A stretch of DNA of 21,650 nt from JALUUH01 sp964636675 (GTDB lineage: Bacteria > Pseudomonadota > Gammaproteobacteria > S012-40). The stretch's first letter is position 1, and each line of letters opens with the position of its first letter. The DNA lies in contig CAZWUO010000042.1 in assembly GCA_964636675.1 (NCBI GenBank), positions 1 through 21,650 of the forward strand. Reading direction: 5' to 3'. Below, piece by piece: positions 7,544 to 15,368 of this stretch. A program made the translations under genes and the position numbers. The notes under the pieces were generated by a model. The model ran no database searches. It saw only the letters and a program-made list of their open reading frames with translations, and was not told the DNA's origin.

Positions 7544-8028
7544 GCCGCTCCTTCAAATACCAAACGTGCACTAACTCTACCGGTTGAATTTTCTTCCGCG
7601 TCAATAATGACTGAAGTTACTTTAAGTCCATGCTTATTTTGTAATTTAGTTAACCAACGCGCAACATCATCAAACGCGGCATTTTCCAGCCAGACTCGAA
7701 CCCGGTTGGAGCCATCAGGTTCCACGCGTTTCATAGAGTCCCCTAGCTTGCCAGCCTTTGCTGTGCGATCAATAAGACCCAGAATAGACTGCTTGCGGGC
7801 ATTTCCACTCGATCGATTCGTGCGCTGTAGCTGCTTCGCTTCAGCAGATTTCTGCTGCATCCAATGCAGCAATTGCTCTTGTTTTGCAACCGAAGTTTTT
7901 AACTCCGTTGTTTTATCAAAAACAGGCTCAATCATAAGTAGATAAATAAAAATAAGTAATAAGACCCCGCCACAGGCCATTAGCATTAAACGTTCACGCG
8001 GTTTTAATTGTGCCCAATATGCTTTCAT
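7540..8028 (-). CDS. gspM: Type II secretion system protein GspM
   Basis: GspM is a bitopic inner-membrane protein that pairs with GspL to form the assembly platform of the secretion apparatus. The 162-residue sequence has the usual layout: a short cytoplasmic start with MKAYWAQLKPRERLMLMACG, one membrane helix at about residues 14-33, a coiled-coil-prone stretch (TTELKTSVAKQEQLLHWMQQKSAEAKQLQ), and a small ferredoxin-like periplasmic domain ending SARLVFEGAA. Its ATG overlaps the gspL stop by four bases and its stop overlaps the gspN start by four bases. Sequence similarity within GspM is low, so gene order carries much of the weight. Confidence 0.92.
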   Translation of the reverse strand: MKAYWAQLKPRERLMLMACGGVLLLIFIYLLMIEPVFDKTTELKTSVAKQEQLLHWMQQKSAEAKQLQRTNRSSGNARKQSILGLIDRTAKAGKLGDSMKRVEPDGSNRVRVWLENAAFDDVARWLTKLQNKHGLKVTSVIIDAEENSTGRVSARLVFEGAA

Positions 8029-9293
8029 GACACTCTCTTAATTTGTAATCGACCCTGGACTTTATTGTCTTTCTGCGATGCAGATTGAATTTTAACACTG
8101 AGCTTATTCGTTGCACCAAGATCTTGTTTTAGCTTATCGAGAACTTGTAAATTCGGCACTTCAACCTCCACATCTAGCTCCCCATTTTTATAACGTATAC
8201 TGCGCATTACGAGTCCAGAAGTTTTGGTTAACGCGGCACCTGCTTCCATCGCTAACACAACAAATGACTCGTTATCATTTGCTTTTCCTCCAGAAATTTC
8301 TTTTATTTTCTGCTCCATCTGGGCCCGTACATTCACAATGCGTTTGGTTTCAGGAAAGGTCTCTTTAAAAATCTGGATAACTTCGGCTTTGAGCTGTACA
8401 TTGCGTTCGTCCAGCACCGAATTTTCACTAATAGAAATCACTAACTGAAGCACAAACCAGATCGCCGCCAGTGAAGCCGCTAAACGCCATGGTCGCCATA
8501 ATTTTCCTAACTGCTCACGTCGACTATAATCACCTTGTAATAAATTAATCGTCTTGGACTGATCAAAGCCCTGGCTCACCAATAGACTCAGCAAGCCGTT
8601 ATTGTGAGGCACTTCCTCTCCTCCCCCATGCGGGACAACTTCCACGCTTTCAGGAATGCTATCTCGTATTTGCGCTAATATTTCATGTAACGGTGTCTCC
8701 GACCAAACTTCAATTCTCTGCGGTAGCTGTTCGTCTTCGAGCTGCGCAAAACTTAAGGCCAAGATTGCCGACACATTGTCTGCATCCATTGCAAAACCGC
8801 TTTGCAAACCCGTGCGTAAAAGCGCATATTGTTGCTCGATATATAAAACCCACACATCAACTTCAGAGGATAAAACAAGAATATCAGGAATAAGCGCATT
8901 AATGGACAAACCCGCCTCACGAAACATGGCTTGCCAAGCATCCATTTGACGCCGCGATATTACCGCAGTCGCCACGTTTCCATCGGTGTCACGCTGCCCC
9001 ACTGCAAAATGCAAATCATCGATATCGTCTGCCAACTGATCTTCGAGTGCAAAAGGAATAGCCTTTAGCATTTTTTGGCGATTTTGGGTCGGCACTTTCA
9101 CCGAACCTAATAGAACTTCGGTGCTCGGTGCTAATGCAATGACATTCGCGCCCTGGACTAAATGAGCAAGCTCAGATAAACGACTTGTCGCAATAGGTGT
9201 GGTATTTTCTTCACTCATGCGCACCCATTGCACCAAGCCCTCATCACTGGGTGATGTCACTTCATTGAGACGGAATATTATATTTTCCCGCAT
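8025..9293 (-). CDS. gspL: Type II secretion system protein GspL
   Basis: GspL anchors the GspE ATPase to the inner membrane. The protein has a cytoplasmic actin-like domain (about residues 1-240), one membrane helix around residue 265-285 (LAASLAAIWFVLQLVIS) and a periplasmic C-terminal domain ending with VEVPNLQVLDKLKQ and LQIKRVS. I use the ATG at 9293 (422 residues), giving MRENIIFRLNE, which matches the family start; a GGGG stretch sits 7 bases upstream. A GTG 27 bases further up is in frame but would enlarge the overlap with gspK. Even with the ATG, the gene overlaps the end of gspK by 32 bases in another frame, which suggests coupled translation. Confidence 0.92.
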   Translation of the reverse strand: MRENIIFRLNEVTSPSDEGLVQWVRMSEENTTPIATSRLSELAHLVQGANVIALAPSTEVLLGSVKVPTQNRQKMLKAIPFALEDQLADDIDDLHFAVGQRDTDGNVATAVISRRQMDAWQAMFREAGLSINALIPDILVLSSEVDVWVLYIEQQYALLRTGLQSGFAMDADNVSAILALSFAQLEDEQLPQRIEVWSETPLHEILAQIRDSIPESVEVVPHGGGEEVPHNNGLLSLLVSQGFDQSKTINLLQGDYSRREQLGKLWRPWRLAASLAAIWFVLQLVISISENSVLDERNVQLKAEVIQIFKETFPETKRIVNVRAQMEQKIKEISGGKANDNESFVVLAMEAGAALTKTSGLVMRSIRYKNGELDVEVEVPNLQVLDKLKQDLGATNKLSVKIQSASQKDNKVQGRLQIKRVS

Positions 9294-10350
9294 ATTTAAA
9301 CCCCATAATTCCTTGCGCACGCGATACCGTCATGACCTTGGTACCACCTTGTAAATTGCGATAAAGCAAAGCATTTAACTGCGCATAACTATTGCCAATT
9401 TGCGCCGTCGCCAATATTTTAAAATAACGGCTTTCTACCGCCATGCCATTTTTAATATCTTGTTTCAGTTCTTTTTTCTCTTTCAAGCTCAGACTCTCGA
9501 AAGCGGAATGATTGCTAAAATCATCAAGGCTTTCGTAAGGATTATCAGCATTTAGATCGCTCAGCATCGAGAACGTAATATGCTGAGAAAATGCCACTAA
9601 AACTTTGTCATCCGCCGTGTTGATATTGATCATCGTCTTACGCCTTGGCAACGCAGCAACGTAACTCAACAAGCCCTTAATGGGTTGCGCCACTTGGTTA
9701 GGGTCGTTAGGATCATTAGTCTCAGGTATAATCCCATACAATAAGTTATTCGTAAAACCTCGAACTAACGCTAACTCTGTCGCGTTTGCCATAAAATGAT
9801 TCGCCGGTCGATAAGGCTTATCATTGGCAAGATACTCACCATCTTCAGCGCCGCCAGGAAAGGTCATATTCGTGTTTTTATCGATCCAATCGATGCTCGC
9901 ATTGACCAAATCTTCAGCGCTTATACTATTGTCTCCTATATCCGCTTGCACACTTTCTATCAATCTTCGAAAACGTGCCTGCTGTTTCTCATCCGGCGCA
10001 TCGTTTTCATCGAGCAAATTATTGATATTAAACAGTGCCTCCATGTCAACCAGGTTCCCAGCGATCGTCCCTCCTTCCACCGGAAAAGTATACGGCAAAT
10101 ACAGTATCGACGGATCATCATATTTATTACCTAACAAGGTATATTGGGTTAATAGTTTTTGCGCGACGGCTTCCAAGCCCAACGCATACACATAGGCTTG
10201 CTCGGACTCCAACACATTCGCCGTGCGGCGAACATCAAGATGTTGCCGCGAAGCAAGGGCCACCGCAGTAATCGTCGCTATTGAAGTCACGAGTAAGGCC
10301 GTGATCAGCGCAACGCCTTTGCTTTTGTGTCGTTGGTAAGCTACTAACAT
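9262..10350 (-). CDS. gspK: Type II secretion minor pseudopilin GspK
   Basis: GspK caps the tip of the periplasmic pseudopilus in complex with GspI and GspJ. The 362-residue length, much larger than the other pseudopilins, is typical. The prepilin peptidase site is at Gly12-Val13 (KSKG/VALIT). Position +5 is threonine instead of the glutamate of other pseudopilins, which is the known hallmark of GspK. The long alpha-helical insertion is seen around SVQADIGDNSISAEDLVNASIDWID, and a Pro-Asn-Asp rich loop follows. The C-terminal part includes MININTADDKVLVAFS, a helix-hairpin-helix-like signature of the family. It follows gspJ after 86 bases with a weak ribosome binding site. Confidence 0.94.
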   Translation of the reverse strand: MLVAYQRHKSKGVALITALLVTSIATITAVALASRQHLDVRRTANVLESEQAYVYALGLEAVAQKLLTQYTLLGNKYDDPSILYLPYTFPVEGGTIAGNLVDMEALFNINNLLDENDAPDEKQQARFRRLIESVQADIGDNSISAEDLVNASIDWIDKNTNMTFPGGAEDGEYLANDKPYRPANHFMANATELALVRGFTNNLLYGIIPETNDPNDPNQVAQPIKGLLSYVAALPRRKTMININTADDKVLVAFSQHITFSMLSDLNADNPYESLDDFSNHSAFESLSLKEKKELKQDIKNGMAVESRYFKILATAQIGNSYAQLNALLYRNLQGGTKVMTVSRAQGIMGFKYAGKYNIPSQ

Positions 10351-10436
10351 TTAGTTTCTCTACGCTCTACACGCTCTTAACAACTCTTTGCACGAGTCTA
10401 TTTTTCGCGCCAACTGGGTTATACATGATCTCTCAT

Positions 10437-11081
10437 TCATTGGGGAATAATTGATTCACCTGGCGCTACCCGAAATAATCGTTTAATTTCACCAAACCCT
10501 TGCACATCTATGGTCACTTCAAGTGCTTTGGGGAGCGTGTTTAATGGCGTTGTCCCCTGGCCCACCGGCCAGGAATCCTGCCATTCCAAGGTATTTGTTA
10601 AATAACGCACTTCCAATTCATTAACGTTTTGCAGCAAAACACGTTCAAACGGCACGCCGAAATTGCCTTGATCGAGAGCCGGATAAACCATGCGAATGAG
10701 GTTTTCTTCTTCTAACCGATAGGCAACACGCTGGAGAGAACTTCTGGGTAAGCGCATCGGGTTACGCACACCTTCTCGGGTTAACTCCAATAATACCAAG
10801 CCAAAACCACTCCCCCTCAGCGCAGGCAGAGGTTCGCCAAAACTGTCTCTCACCGTTCTTGCACTGACTTGCTCAATATCCCGCCCGATAAACGTAAACG
10901 CACGCTGCAAGCTGATGAGTCTATCAGCCTGCCGTTCGGTATGATCTTTTGCATTGAGTACATTAGCGAGTCCGAAATAAGCCATTGCCGATAAAACACT
11001 AAATATCGCCATTGATATCAGCAACTCAAGTAAAGTGAAGCCTTGTTGAACAGACCTTGATCGCGTTCGCTGAAAAATCAT
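10437..11081 (-). CDS. gspJ: Type II secretion minor pseudopilin GspJ
   Basis: This 214-residue minor pseudopilin forms the tip complex with GspI and GspK. The prepilin peptidase cleavage site is Gly14-Phe15 (VQQG/FTLLELLIS), with the +5 glutamate at Glu19 and an N-terminal hydrophobic helix to about residue 36. The following globular part has the family pattern of RQADRLISLQRAFTFIGRDIEQ and VQGFGEIKRLFRV near the end. The length fits GspJ. Its ATG overlaps the gspI stop by four bases. The 86-base gap downstream to gspK is the largest within the lower half of the operon. Confidence 0.94.
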   Translation of the reverse strand: MIFQRTRSRSVQQGFTLLELLISMAIFSVLSAMAYFGLANVLNAKDHTERQADRLISLQRAFTFIGRDIEQVSARTVRDSFGEPLPALRGSGFGLVLLELTREGVRNPMRLPRSSLQRVAYRLEEENLIRMVYPALDQGNFGVPFERVLLQNVNELEVRYLTNTLEWQDSWPVGQGTTPLNTLPKALEVTIDVQGFGEIKRLFRVAPGESIIPQ

Positions 11082-11479
11082 AAAACGGGCTTTCCAAGCA
11101 AAGCCACTAAGAAGGCGAGTGATTGTTTACTATTTTTGTCGCGTTTCACGGTTATTTCTAAGCGCCGTACATCTTCCACTCCCGAGTCAACCACCGCCAT
11201 TTGCCAATACCACTTGTGACCCGCCATCTCTTCATTGCCATTACGCGTCCCGGTACTCGGCCACTCGTTTAAAGACTGGGTTTCCACCGCGCGATTCATC
11301 GCCACCCAATGGGCGAGGGTGCGATCTCTGAGATAACTGGCATGGTCAGTATTCGACGATACACTTTGAATAATCGCCCCCAATGCAATGGCGAGCACCC
11401 CCATGGCGACCAAAACCTCCATGAGGGTGAACCCCCGCTGCCTAGGCCTAGGCTTAGCCTTAGGCTTAAGCGTATTCAT
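11078..11479 (-). CDS. gspI: Type II secretion minor pseudopilin GspI
   Basis: GspI initiates assembly of the pseudopilus tip with GspJ and GspK. The 133-residue protein has a basic leader, a prepilin peptidase site at Gly16-Phe17 (PRQRG/FTLMEVLVAM), the +5 glutamate Glu21, and a hydrophobic helix to about residue 38. LAHWVAMNRAVETQ and WYWQMAVVDSGVEDVRRLEITV are typical of GspI. It begins one base inside the gspH stop (TAATG) and ends overlapping the gspJ start. A Lys-Pro-Arg-rich leader (MNTLKPKAKPRPRQRG) is longer than in many homologues but fits a type IV pilin signal. Confidence 0.94.
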   Translation of the reverse strand: MNTLKPKAKPRPRQRGFTLMEVLVAMGVLAIALGAIIQSVSSNTDHASYLRDRTLAHWVAMNRAVETQSLNEWPSTGTRNGNEEMAGHKWYWQMAVVDSGVEDVRRLEITVKRDKNSKQSLAFLVALLGKPVL

Positions 11480-12051
11480 TACTCAAAACCCTCTTTCAAC
11501 TGACCCCGATATTCTACTTCACCCGTATATTCGCCATTAACATACAATCCTCGATTTCCGTCCAACTGGATTTCAAATAGAAAGGGCGTCATTTCGCCAC
11601 TGGAAAAAATATAAATTCTGGGTGGGTCTTGCTGCTCTTCATCATCGCTTAGCGCAATTTCATCCCCCTCCATTTCTAAGCGCAAAGTCATTCCATCGGG
11701 TAATTGTCGAGGACGAAACGTGCCGGAGCTATCTTCAAACGGCGAAATCCTCCCCCGCACATCAACGCTCACAAATCGATAGCCAGACTTCATCGGCAGC
11801 AACGCCATATCACGGGAGTTCAGAATCGCCTCTTCTCCGGCCAAACCGACAAGCGCAGCTAACCGCTTGGCTTCTTGCTCAACAACACGGTTGCTATTGG
11901 TGGAAACCGACATGGTGGCAAATGTCGTAATAATGCCTAGGATAAAAATAACGACGAGAAGCTCCAACAACGTGAAACCACGCGGCAACAACAAAACCCG
12001 GTTGGGCGCGAAAGGCTGGCCGGGTTTCTTCTGTAATAGTTTGTTTTTCAT
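11479..12051 (-). CDS. gspH: Type II secretion minor pseudopilin GspH
   Basis: GspH links the tip complex to the GspG shaft. The 190-residue protein carries a prepilin peptidase site at Gly25-Phe26 (LLLPRG/FTLLELLVVI) with the +5 glutamate Glu30. The 25-residue leader is long for a pseudopilin, so a shorter start is conceivable, but I see no better-placed ATG. After the hydrophobic helix comes RVVEQEAKRLAALVGLAGEEAILNSRDMAL, the conserved helical region of GspH, then a beta-rich domain. It follows gspG by 75 bases and is joined to gspI by a one-base overlap. Confidence 0.93.
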   Translation of the reverse strand: MKNKLLQKKPGQPFAPNRVLLLPRGFTLLELLVVIFILGIITTFATMSVSTNSNRVVEQEAKRLAALVGLAGEEAILNSRDMALLPMKSGYRFVSVDVRGRISPFEDSSGTFRPRQLPDGMTLRLEMEGDEIALSDDEEQQDPPRIYIFSSGEMTPFLFEIQLDGNRGLYVNGEYTGEVEYRGQLKEGFE

Positions 12052-12126
12052 GAAAAAATGAACTCAATGGGCGAGTCAAATCTGTAACTAATGGTGTTTT
12101 ACAGTGCGCAAGCGCTGGCGCAGTCC

Positions 12127-12561
12127 TTACACTTCATCAAGATTCCAATTGCCGATATCTGCAGCAACACCTTCTCCACCCTCCGCAGAATCTGAACCAA
12201 GAGAGTAGATATCAATCGTCCCATTCACTCCCGGATTCAAATATTGGTAATCAGTACCCCATGGATCTTTAGGTAAGCGATCAATATAACCACCCTCCTT
12301 GTAATTCCGCGGCTCAGGCGTTCCGGACGGTTGTGCAGCCAGCGCCTCTATGCCTTGATCCGTACTCGGATAATTAAAATTATCCAACTTATATAAATTT
12401 AACGCGCCCTCTAATGTCCGTATATCTTGCTTAGCCTTGATTATTCTCGCGGCATCAGGTCTATCCATGACCCTAGGCACAACAACCGCAGCCAAAATTC
12501 CGAGAATAACAATAACGACCATTATCTCGATCAAGGTAAAGCCTCTCGATTTATGCTCCAT
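12127..12561 (-). CDS. gspG: Type II secretion major pseudopilin GspG
   Basis: GspG forms the shaft of the pseudopilus that drives folded exoproteins through the outer-membrane secretin. I choose the ATG at 12561 (144 residues): it has an AGGAG site 6 bases upstream and gives a normal short leader, MEHKSRG, with cleavage before Phe8 and the +5 glutamate Glu12. The frame stays open further upstream, but that extension looks non-coding. Diagnostic segments are GFTLIEIMVVIVILGILAAVVVP, the YPSTDQGIEAL motif, LPKDPWGTDYQYLNPG, and the acidic loop LGSDSAEGGEG that binds calcium in known GspG proteins. It is the first gene of the block; gspC, D, E and F are not upstream. Confidence 0.96.
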   Translation of the reverse strand: MEHKSRGFTLIEIMVVIVILGILAAVVVPRVMDRPDAARIIKAKQDIRTLEGALNLYKLDNFNYPSTDQGIEALAAQPSGTPEPRNYKEGGYIDRLPKDPWGTDYQYLNPGVNGTIDIYSLGSDSAEGGEGVAADIGNWNLDEV

Positions 12562-12892
12562 TCCAGCTCCTGGTGTATTTAGCGCAGCAACTACCACGCA
12601 TTGATCTATGAAAGGAAAAAAGTTCTCGTGCAAAGGCCGCAATCTTACGGCGAAAATCGCCACTTTAATGACGAAGTTAGGTGTATTATCATGTGCCAAA
12701 CTTATACGACAAGCTTTATTATCCAACCGCCTTATGCAGCAACTTTATCATCCGACAAACTTGGGCAAAAAACGTTCCGAAGGAGATGATACCAAAAAAG
12801 TCACTGCAAATGTATGGTAACAGATGTTGCAAATTTCAATTCGCTTCGTGCTAGACTGAATTAGTCACTCAAAATAGAGGCTAATATAATCG
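12562..12892. other. Divergent promoter region of gspG and the pentapeptide-repeat gene
   Basis: This 331-base gap has no gene. It carries the candidate gspG promoter at 12683-12712 on the minus strand and must hold the promoter of the plus-strand pentapeptide gene, for which TTGCAA near 12827 and TAGACT near 12852 are a weak, over-spaced pair. Confidence 0.5.
12683..12712 (-). promoter_or_regulatory. Candidate promoter of the gspG-N operon
   Basis: On the minus strand TTGTCG (12712-12707) is followed after 18 bases by TAATAC (12688-12683), and the -10 has an upstream TG in the extended position (TGATAATAC). This would give a leader of about 115 bases before the gspG ATG. Sequence evidence only. 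Confidence 0.45.
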
Positions 12893-13639
12893 ATGCATTG
12901 CTCAAAGCTGTTATTTGTTTTCTGTTGCTGCCTAATTCCACAATATGCCGTCGCCGCTTGCGATGACCCGCCGTCTAACAGCGTTAATTGGAGTTCTTGC
13001 GCAAAACCCGGAGAAAAACTTGCGGACCTATCGCTGATTCGAGCGGTGCTCGATAAAATCGACCTCTCCGGCTCTGCGCTAAGCAAAGTCAATTTGTCCA
13101 ATGCCGCCATGGGGTATTCTAACCTGTCTAACACCACCTGGAATAATATTCGCGCAACAAACGTACATCTCGTCGGATCAAACCTCAGCAACAGTACCCT
13201 AAAAAAAGTACGCTTTAATGGCTCAAACTTTGACAGAGCAAACCTAGACAATATTAGCTTTGAAAATGTTCAGATGATCAAGACCCAACTTTACAACGCA
13301 TCCATGCAAAACGCCCATGCGCATAACACCGATTTCTCCAAATCAAATATGGAGCAAATCAATCTAAGCAACTCTGATCTCACCAACAGTAATTTACAAC
13401 AAGTTGTTTTAAACAAGGCAAACTTAGAAAACACTAAATTTGTTGCTGCTCAACTCACCAAAGCAAAACTCGCCGGGGCTAACTTATACGCTGCAGACTT
13501 CAGCAATGCCGACCTACAAGGTGCGGATTTAAGCAACGCTGATATCACTGGGGCAAATTTCACCAATGCAAAACTCGGCAATGCAACCTGGATTAACCAT
13601 AAACGATGTCGCAGAGGATCTGTGGGGGAGTGCAAATAA
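12893..13639 (+). CDS. Secreted pentapeptide-repeat protein
   Basis: This 248-residue protein has a signal sequence (residues 1-21, cleavage probably after AVA at 19-21) and then about 170 residues of pentapeptide repeats of the A(D/N)LXX type, such as NLSNAAM, ANLDN, NLSNSDLTNSNLQQ and ADFSNADLQGADLSNADITGANF. Such repeats fold as a right-handed quadrilateral beta helix. The mature N-terminus has CDDPPSNSVNWSSC and the C-terminus RCRRGSVGEC, so paired cysteines probably cap the helix in the oxidising periplasm. V-A-A-C at residues 20-23 also fits a lipobox, so it might be a lipoprotein. The function is unknown. It is divergent from gspG and could be an exported substrate of the system, but nothing in the sequence proves that. 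Confidence 0.88.
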   Translation: MHCSKLLFVFCCCLIPQYAVAACDDPPSNSVNWSSCAKPGEKLADLSLIRAVLDKIDLSGSALSKVNLSNAAMGYSNLSNTTWNNIRATNVHLVGSNLSNSTLKKVRFNGSNFDRANLDNISFENVQMIKTQLYNASMQNAHAHNTDFSKSNMEQINLSNSDLTNSNLQQVVLNKANLENTKFVAAQLTKAKLAGANLYAADFSNADLQGADLSNADITGANFTNAKLGNATWINHKRCRRGSVGECK

Positions 13640-13761
13640 GGCGTAGGTCGCTTCACCACATCAAATTAAGCCATACTCACCGCAACGAATAACTTATGGT
13701 GATATGCAAAGTAGCATTAAAACTCGCTAAGATAGTACAACGCTAATAACACCTAACATCC

Positions 13762-13793
13762 AACGCTCTCCGAAAACTTCAACAGAGGGCGTT
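13762..13793 (+). terminator. Possible terminator hairpin after the pentapeptide gene
   Basis: AACGCTCTC (13762-13770) pairs with GAGGGCGTT (13785-13793) over nine positions with one G-T wobble and a 14-base loop. It lies 120 bases after the stop codon and has no following T run, so it is a weak candidate. Confidence 0.3.
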
Positions 13794-14114
13794 CAAAATT
13801 CGATGGCAATGTAATCGATTAAATATCTAAAACCTTATCTAACCAGCCTGCAAAATAAATCGACAACTGGCACAGTGTCAAATTCCAATTATGAATCAGC
13901 ATGATCCCTTTTTTTCTAGCACTTTGAATCCGCATATACCGCAGCTTCTTCGGACAGTTTGCATTGAAGACACTCTTCGTTTTCGTCAGTTTTTGCGAAA
14001 CTACCAATCCACGGATTCGATGCCACTGATAACGTAGATGAACTTACGGGTATCAACAGGGTATTTGAACAAGCTTATTTAAATTTTTCGTACAACCTAA
14101 TACTTTTTTTGTAC

Positions 14115-14470
14115 CTAGAGCCTGTTGACGAACTCAGTTAGCCTATTAGCATTCAGGGCACCGCCTATGAGCACATTTAGGGAGAGCAGTCGGCGGATAG
14201 GCCAACCCTTCGAGCGCTCTTGTCATGTCCTGCGACGGCATCGCCTAATAGTGCCTACCGTTGCCGTGCTTGACAAAGGAACAAAGCAGAGCCTGCCACA
14301 CGAAGCGCCTTGGGCATTACCTGCGCTCGACGTCTTGTCGCAAAACATAACGGGAACGCTGAATCCAACAATAAAATATGGTTAGTGGTGAGCCTGCAAA
14401 CCCCAATGTTATGGGAGTTCGCAAGCTCGTCACCAGCCTACGATTTGTTAACTTAATGACATTGCCTTGG
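14115..14470. repeat. Compact GC-richer block, possible dispersed non-coding repeat or MITE-like element
   Basis: This block stands out from the AT-rich DNA on both sides. The left end (CCTGTTGACGAACTC, 14121-14135) and the right end (GAGTTCG then CGTCACCAGCCT, about 14411-14436) form an imperfect inverted pair interrupted by about eight bases. The word GAGCCTG occurs three times (14118, 14289, 14390). A 41-codon minus-strand frame (14348-14223) is present but has no ribosome binding site. No transposase is seen. The repeat nature is inference and needs a genome self-comparison. Confidence 0.35.
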
Positions 14471-14488
14471 ACTCCCACCTAATCAGAG

Positions 14489-14519
14489 CTTTTCTAATAC
14501 AAATATTGTACTAGAAAAG
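14489..14519. repeat. 31-base near-perfect palindrome
   Basis: CTTTTCTA (14489-14496), one mismatch, TACAA, a 3-base loop, TTGTA, one mismatch, and TAGAAAAG (14512-14519). The arms match at 13 of 14 positions. No T run follows on either strand, so it may be an operator-like site, an element end or a cruciform. Confidence 0.65.
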
Positions 14520-14737
14520 ATTTATAATTTTCCCGAAACTAATATTACTGCGGCAGCAATAAAATTTTGAATTCCTTAAATAACAGTGAAGAAATGTGAA
14601 CACCCCCCTATGGCGATACAAAACTAATCTCGATCTAAAAAATAAAAAACTATTGAATATAGTGTACTGAAGTAAGACTAAAAAACACATCAAACCTATG
14701 GACAGTAATTCCAGTTCAGCGGAGCTGAGCGTTGACA

Positions 14738-14759
14738 CTAACTCATCTAGAAGAGTTAG
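14738..14759. repeat. Hairpin upstream of the cupin gene
   Basis: CTAACTC (14738-14744) and GAGTTAG (14753-14759) form a perfect 7-bp stem with an 8-base loop that contains TCTAGA. The right arm is part of the 14-base inverted repeat that encloses the cupin gene. Confidence 0.55.
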
Positions 14760-14764
14760 CCATT
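14751..14764 (+). repeat. Left copy of a 14-base inverted repeat enclosing the cupin gene
   Basis: AAGAGTTAGCCATT here is the exact reverse complement of AATGGCTAACTCTT at 15381-15394. The pair brackets the cupin gene and its leader. It may mark the ends of an inserted unit. Confidence 0.6.
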
Positions 14765-14846
14765 AAACTGAATACAAAGGAGGAAAGTACGTTTTATTGA
14801 AATATGATTTTTTTTGCAACCCATAAATTATAGTGCAAAGCGACCT

Positions 14847-14852
14847 TATAAT
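14847..14852 (+). promoter_or_regulatory. -10 element of the cupin gene
   Basis: A perfect TATAAT lies here, 39 bases before the ATG at 14892. No good -35 hexamer stands at the proper distance, so the promoter may depend on an activator. Confidence 0.45.
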
Positions 14853-14891
14853 GTATATGTTTCGCCCACTTACTAGAAGGAAAATGAGAAT

Positions 14892-15365
14892 ATGAAAATT
14901 AATGTATTAATCGCAATGGCGTTAGTTTCGGTTTCAATAAACGCCTGTGCTGATTCACATGGAAATTCAGATAACCCGTCTTCCGAAGACGCTTCGGAAA
15001 ACATTTCTGTAACACAACTTGAATATTTTGATACCGAAATAGGCCAAGCAAGCGGTGCTGGCACGTTGCAAGCAGCTTCAGCTTTCGGCGATATCAGTAA
15101 CAGTGCTCACGGTACCTTCATTAAAATGCCTGCCGGTTTTGTCAGTGACACTCATTCACATACCGGCGCATACTACAGCGTTGTTATTTCTGGCGTCGCT
15201 GTAAATACCGTTCCCGGTGGTGAAGAAACAGCTTTGCCGGTTGGCTCTTATTGGTTACAAAAAGGGGGAGAGAAACATATTACGAAGTGTATCTCATCGA
15301 ATGAATGTATATTTTTTATTAACCAGTCAGTCAAGTTTGATAACATAGTCGATGATGCTGAGTAG
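14892..15365 (+). CDS. Cupin-domain (DUF4437-like) putative lipoprotein
   Basis: This 157-residue protein has an N-terminal export signal ending INAC with Cys19, so it is probably a lipoprotein although the lipobox is imperfect. After an acidic, low-complexity linker (residues 20-37) comes one small beta-barrel domain. GDISNSAHGTFIKMPAGFVSDTHSHTGAYYSVVISG carries the metal-ligand histidines His88 and His90, and GSYWLQKGGEKHITKC carries His129, as in cupins related to DUF4437 and the ChrR C-terminal domain. Two cysteines (133 and 139) may form a disulphide. The substrate is unknown. The ribosome binding site AGAAGG lies before a tiny ATG-AGA-ATA-TGA frame whose stop overlaps the start codon. 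The gene is isolated and bracketed by an inverted repeat. Confidence 0.8.
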   Translation: MKINVLIAMALVSVSINACADSHGNSDNPSSEDASENISVTQLEYFDTEIGQASGAGTLQAASAFGDISNSAHGTFIKMPAGFVSDTHSHTGAYYSVVISGVAVNTVPGGEETALPVGSYWLQKGGEKHITKCISSNECIFFINQSVKFDNIVDDAE

Positions 15366-15368
15366 CAA

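Larger units (their letters stand above)
13640..14820. other. Long non-coding, mosaic stretch
   Basis: About 1.2 kb without a convincing gene. It holds a 9-bp hairpin at 13762-13793, a GC-richer block at about 14115-14470, a 31-base near-palindrome at 14489-14519 and a 7-bp hairpin at 14738-14759. Short frames on either strand have no start signals or recognisable motifs. The composition changes repeatedly, which suggests remnants of insertions. Confidence 0.6.

Noticed and set aside
12562..12726. N-terminal extension of gspG by 55 codons
   Set aside because: Would bury the prepilin signal inside the protein; the ATG at 12561 with AGGAG gives the normal GspG leader.
13819..14007. Minus-strand frame of 62 codons with a coherent look (ends YFAGWLDKVLDI), perhaps a transposase tail
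   Set aside because: Begins at a TTG without a ribosome binding site, a stop lies 16 codons further up, another frame looks equally plausible, and no known family motif could be confirmed.
14223..14348. Minus-strand frame of 41 codons in the GC-richer block
   Set aside because: Short, no ribosome binding site, odd composition; I keep it only as a remark in the repeat entry.
14125..14385. Plus-strand frame of 86 codons through the GC-richer block
   Set aside because: Arg/Pro/Ser-rich composition without motifs or a start signal; more likely open by chance in GC-richer non-coding DNA.
14511..14738. Minus-strand frame of 75 codons, Phe/Leu/Cys-rich
   Set aside because: Overlaps both hairpins, has no ribosome binding site and its composition reflects AT-rich DNA.
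14115..14764. Integron attC sites suggested by GTTAGCC and CTAAC..GTTAG words
   Set aside because: The core words do not fit the GTTRRRY/RYYYAAC consensus and no integrase or cassette array is seen.
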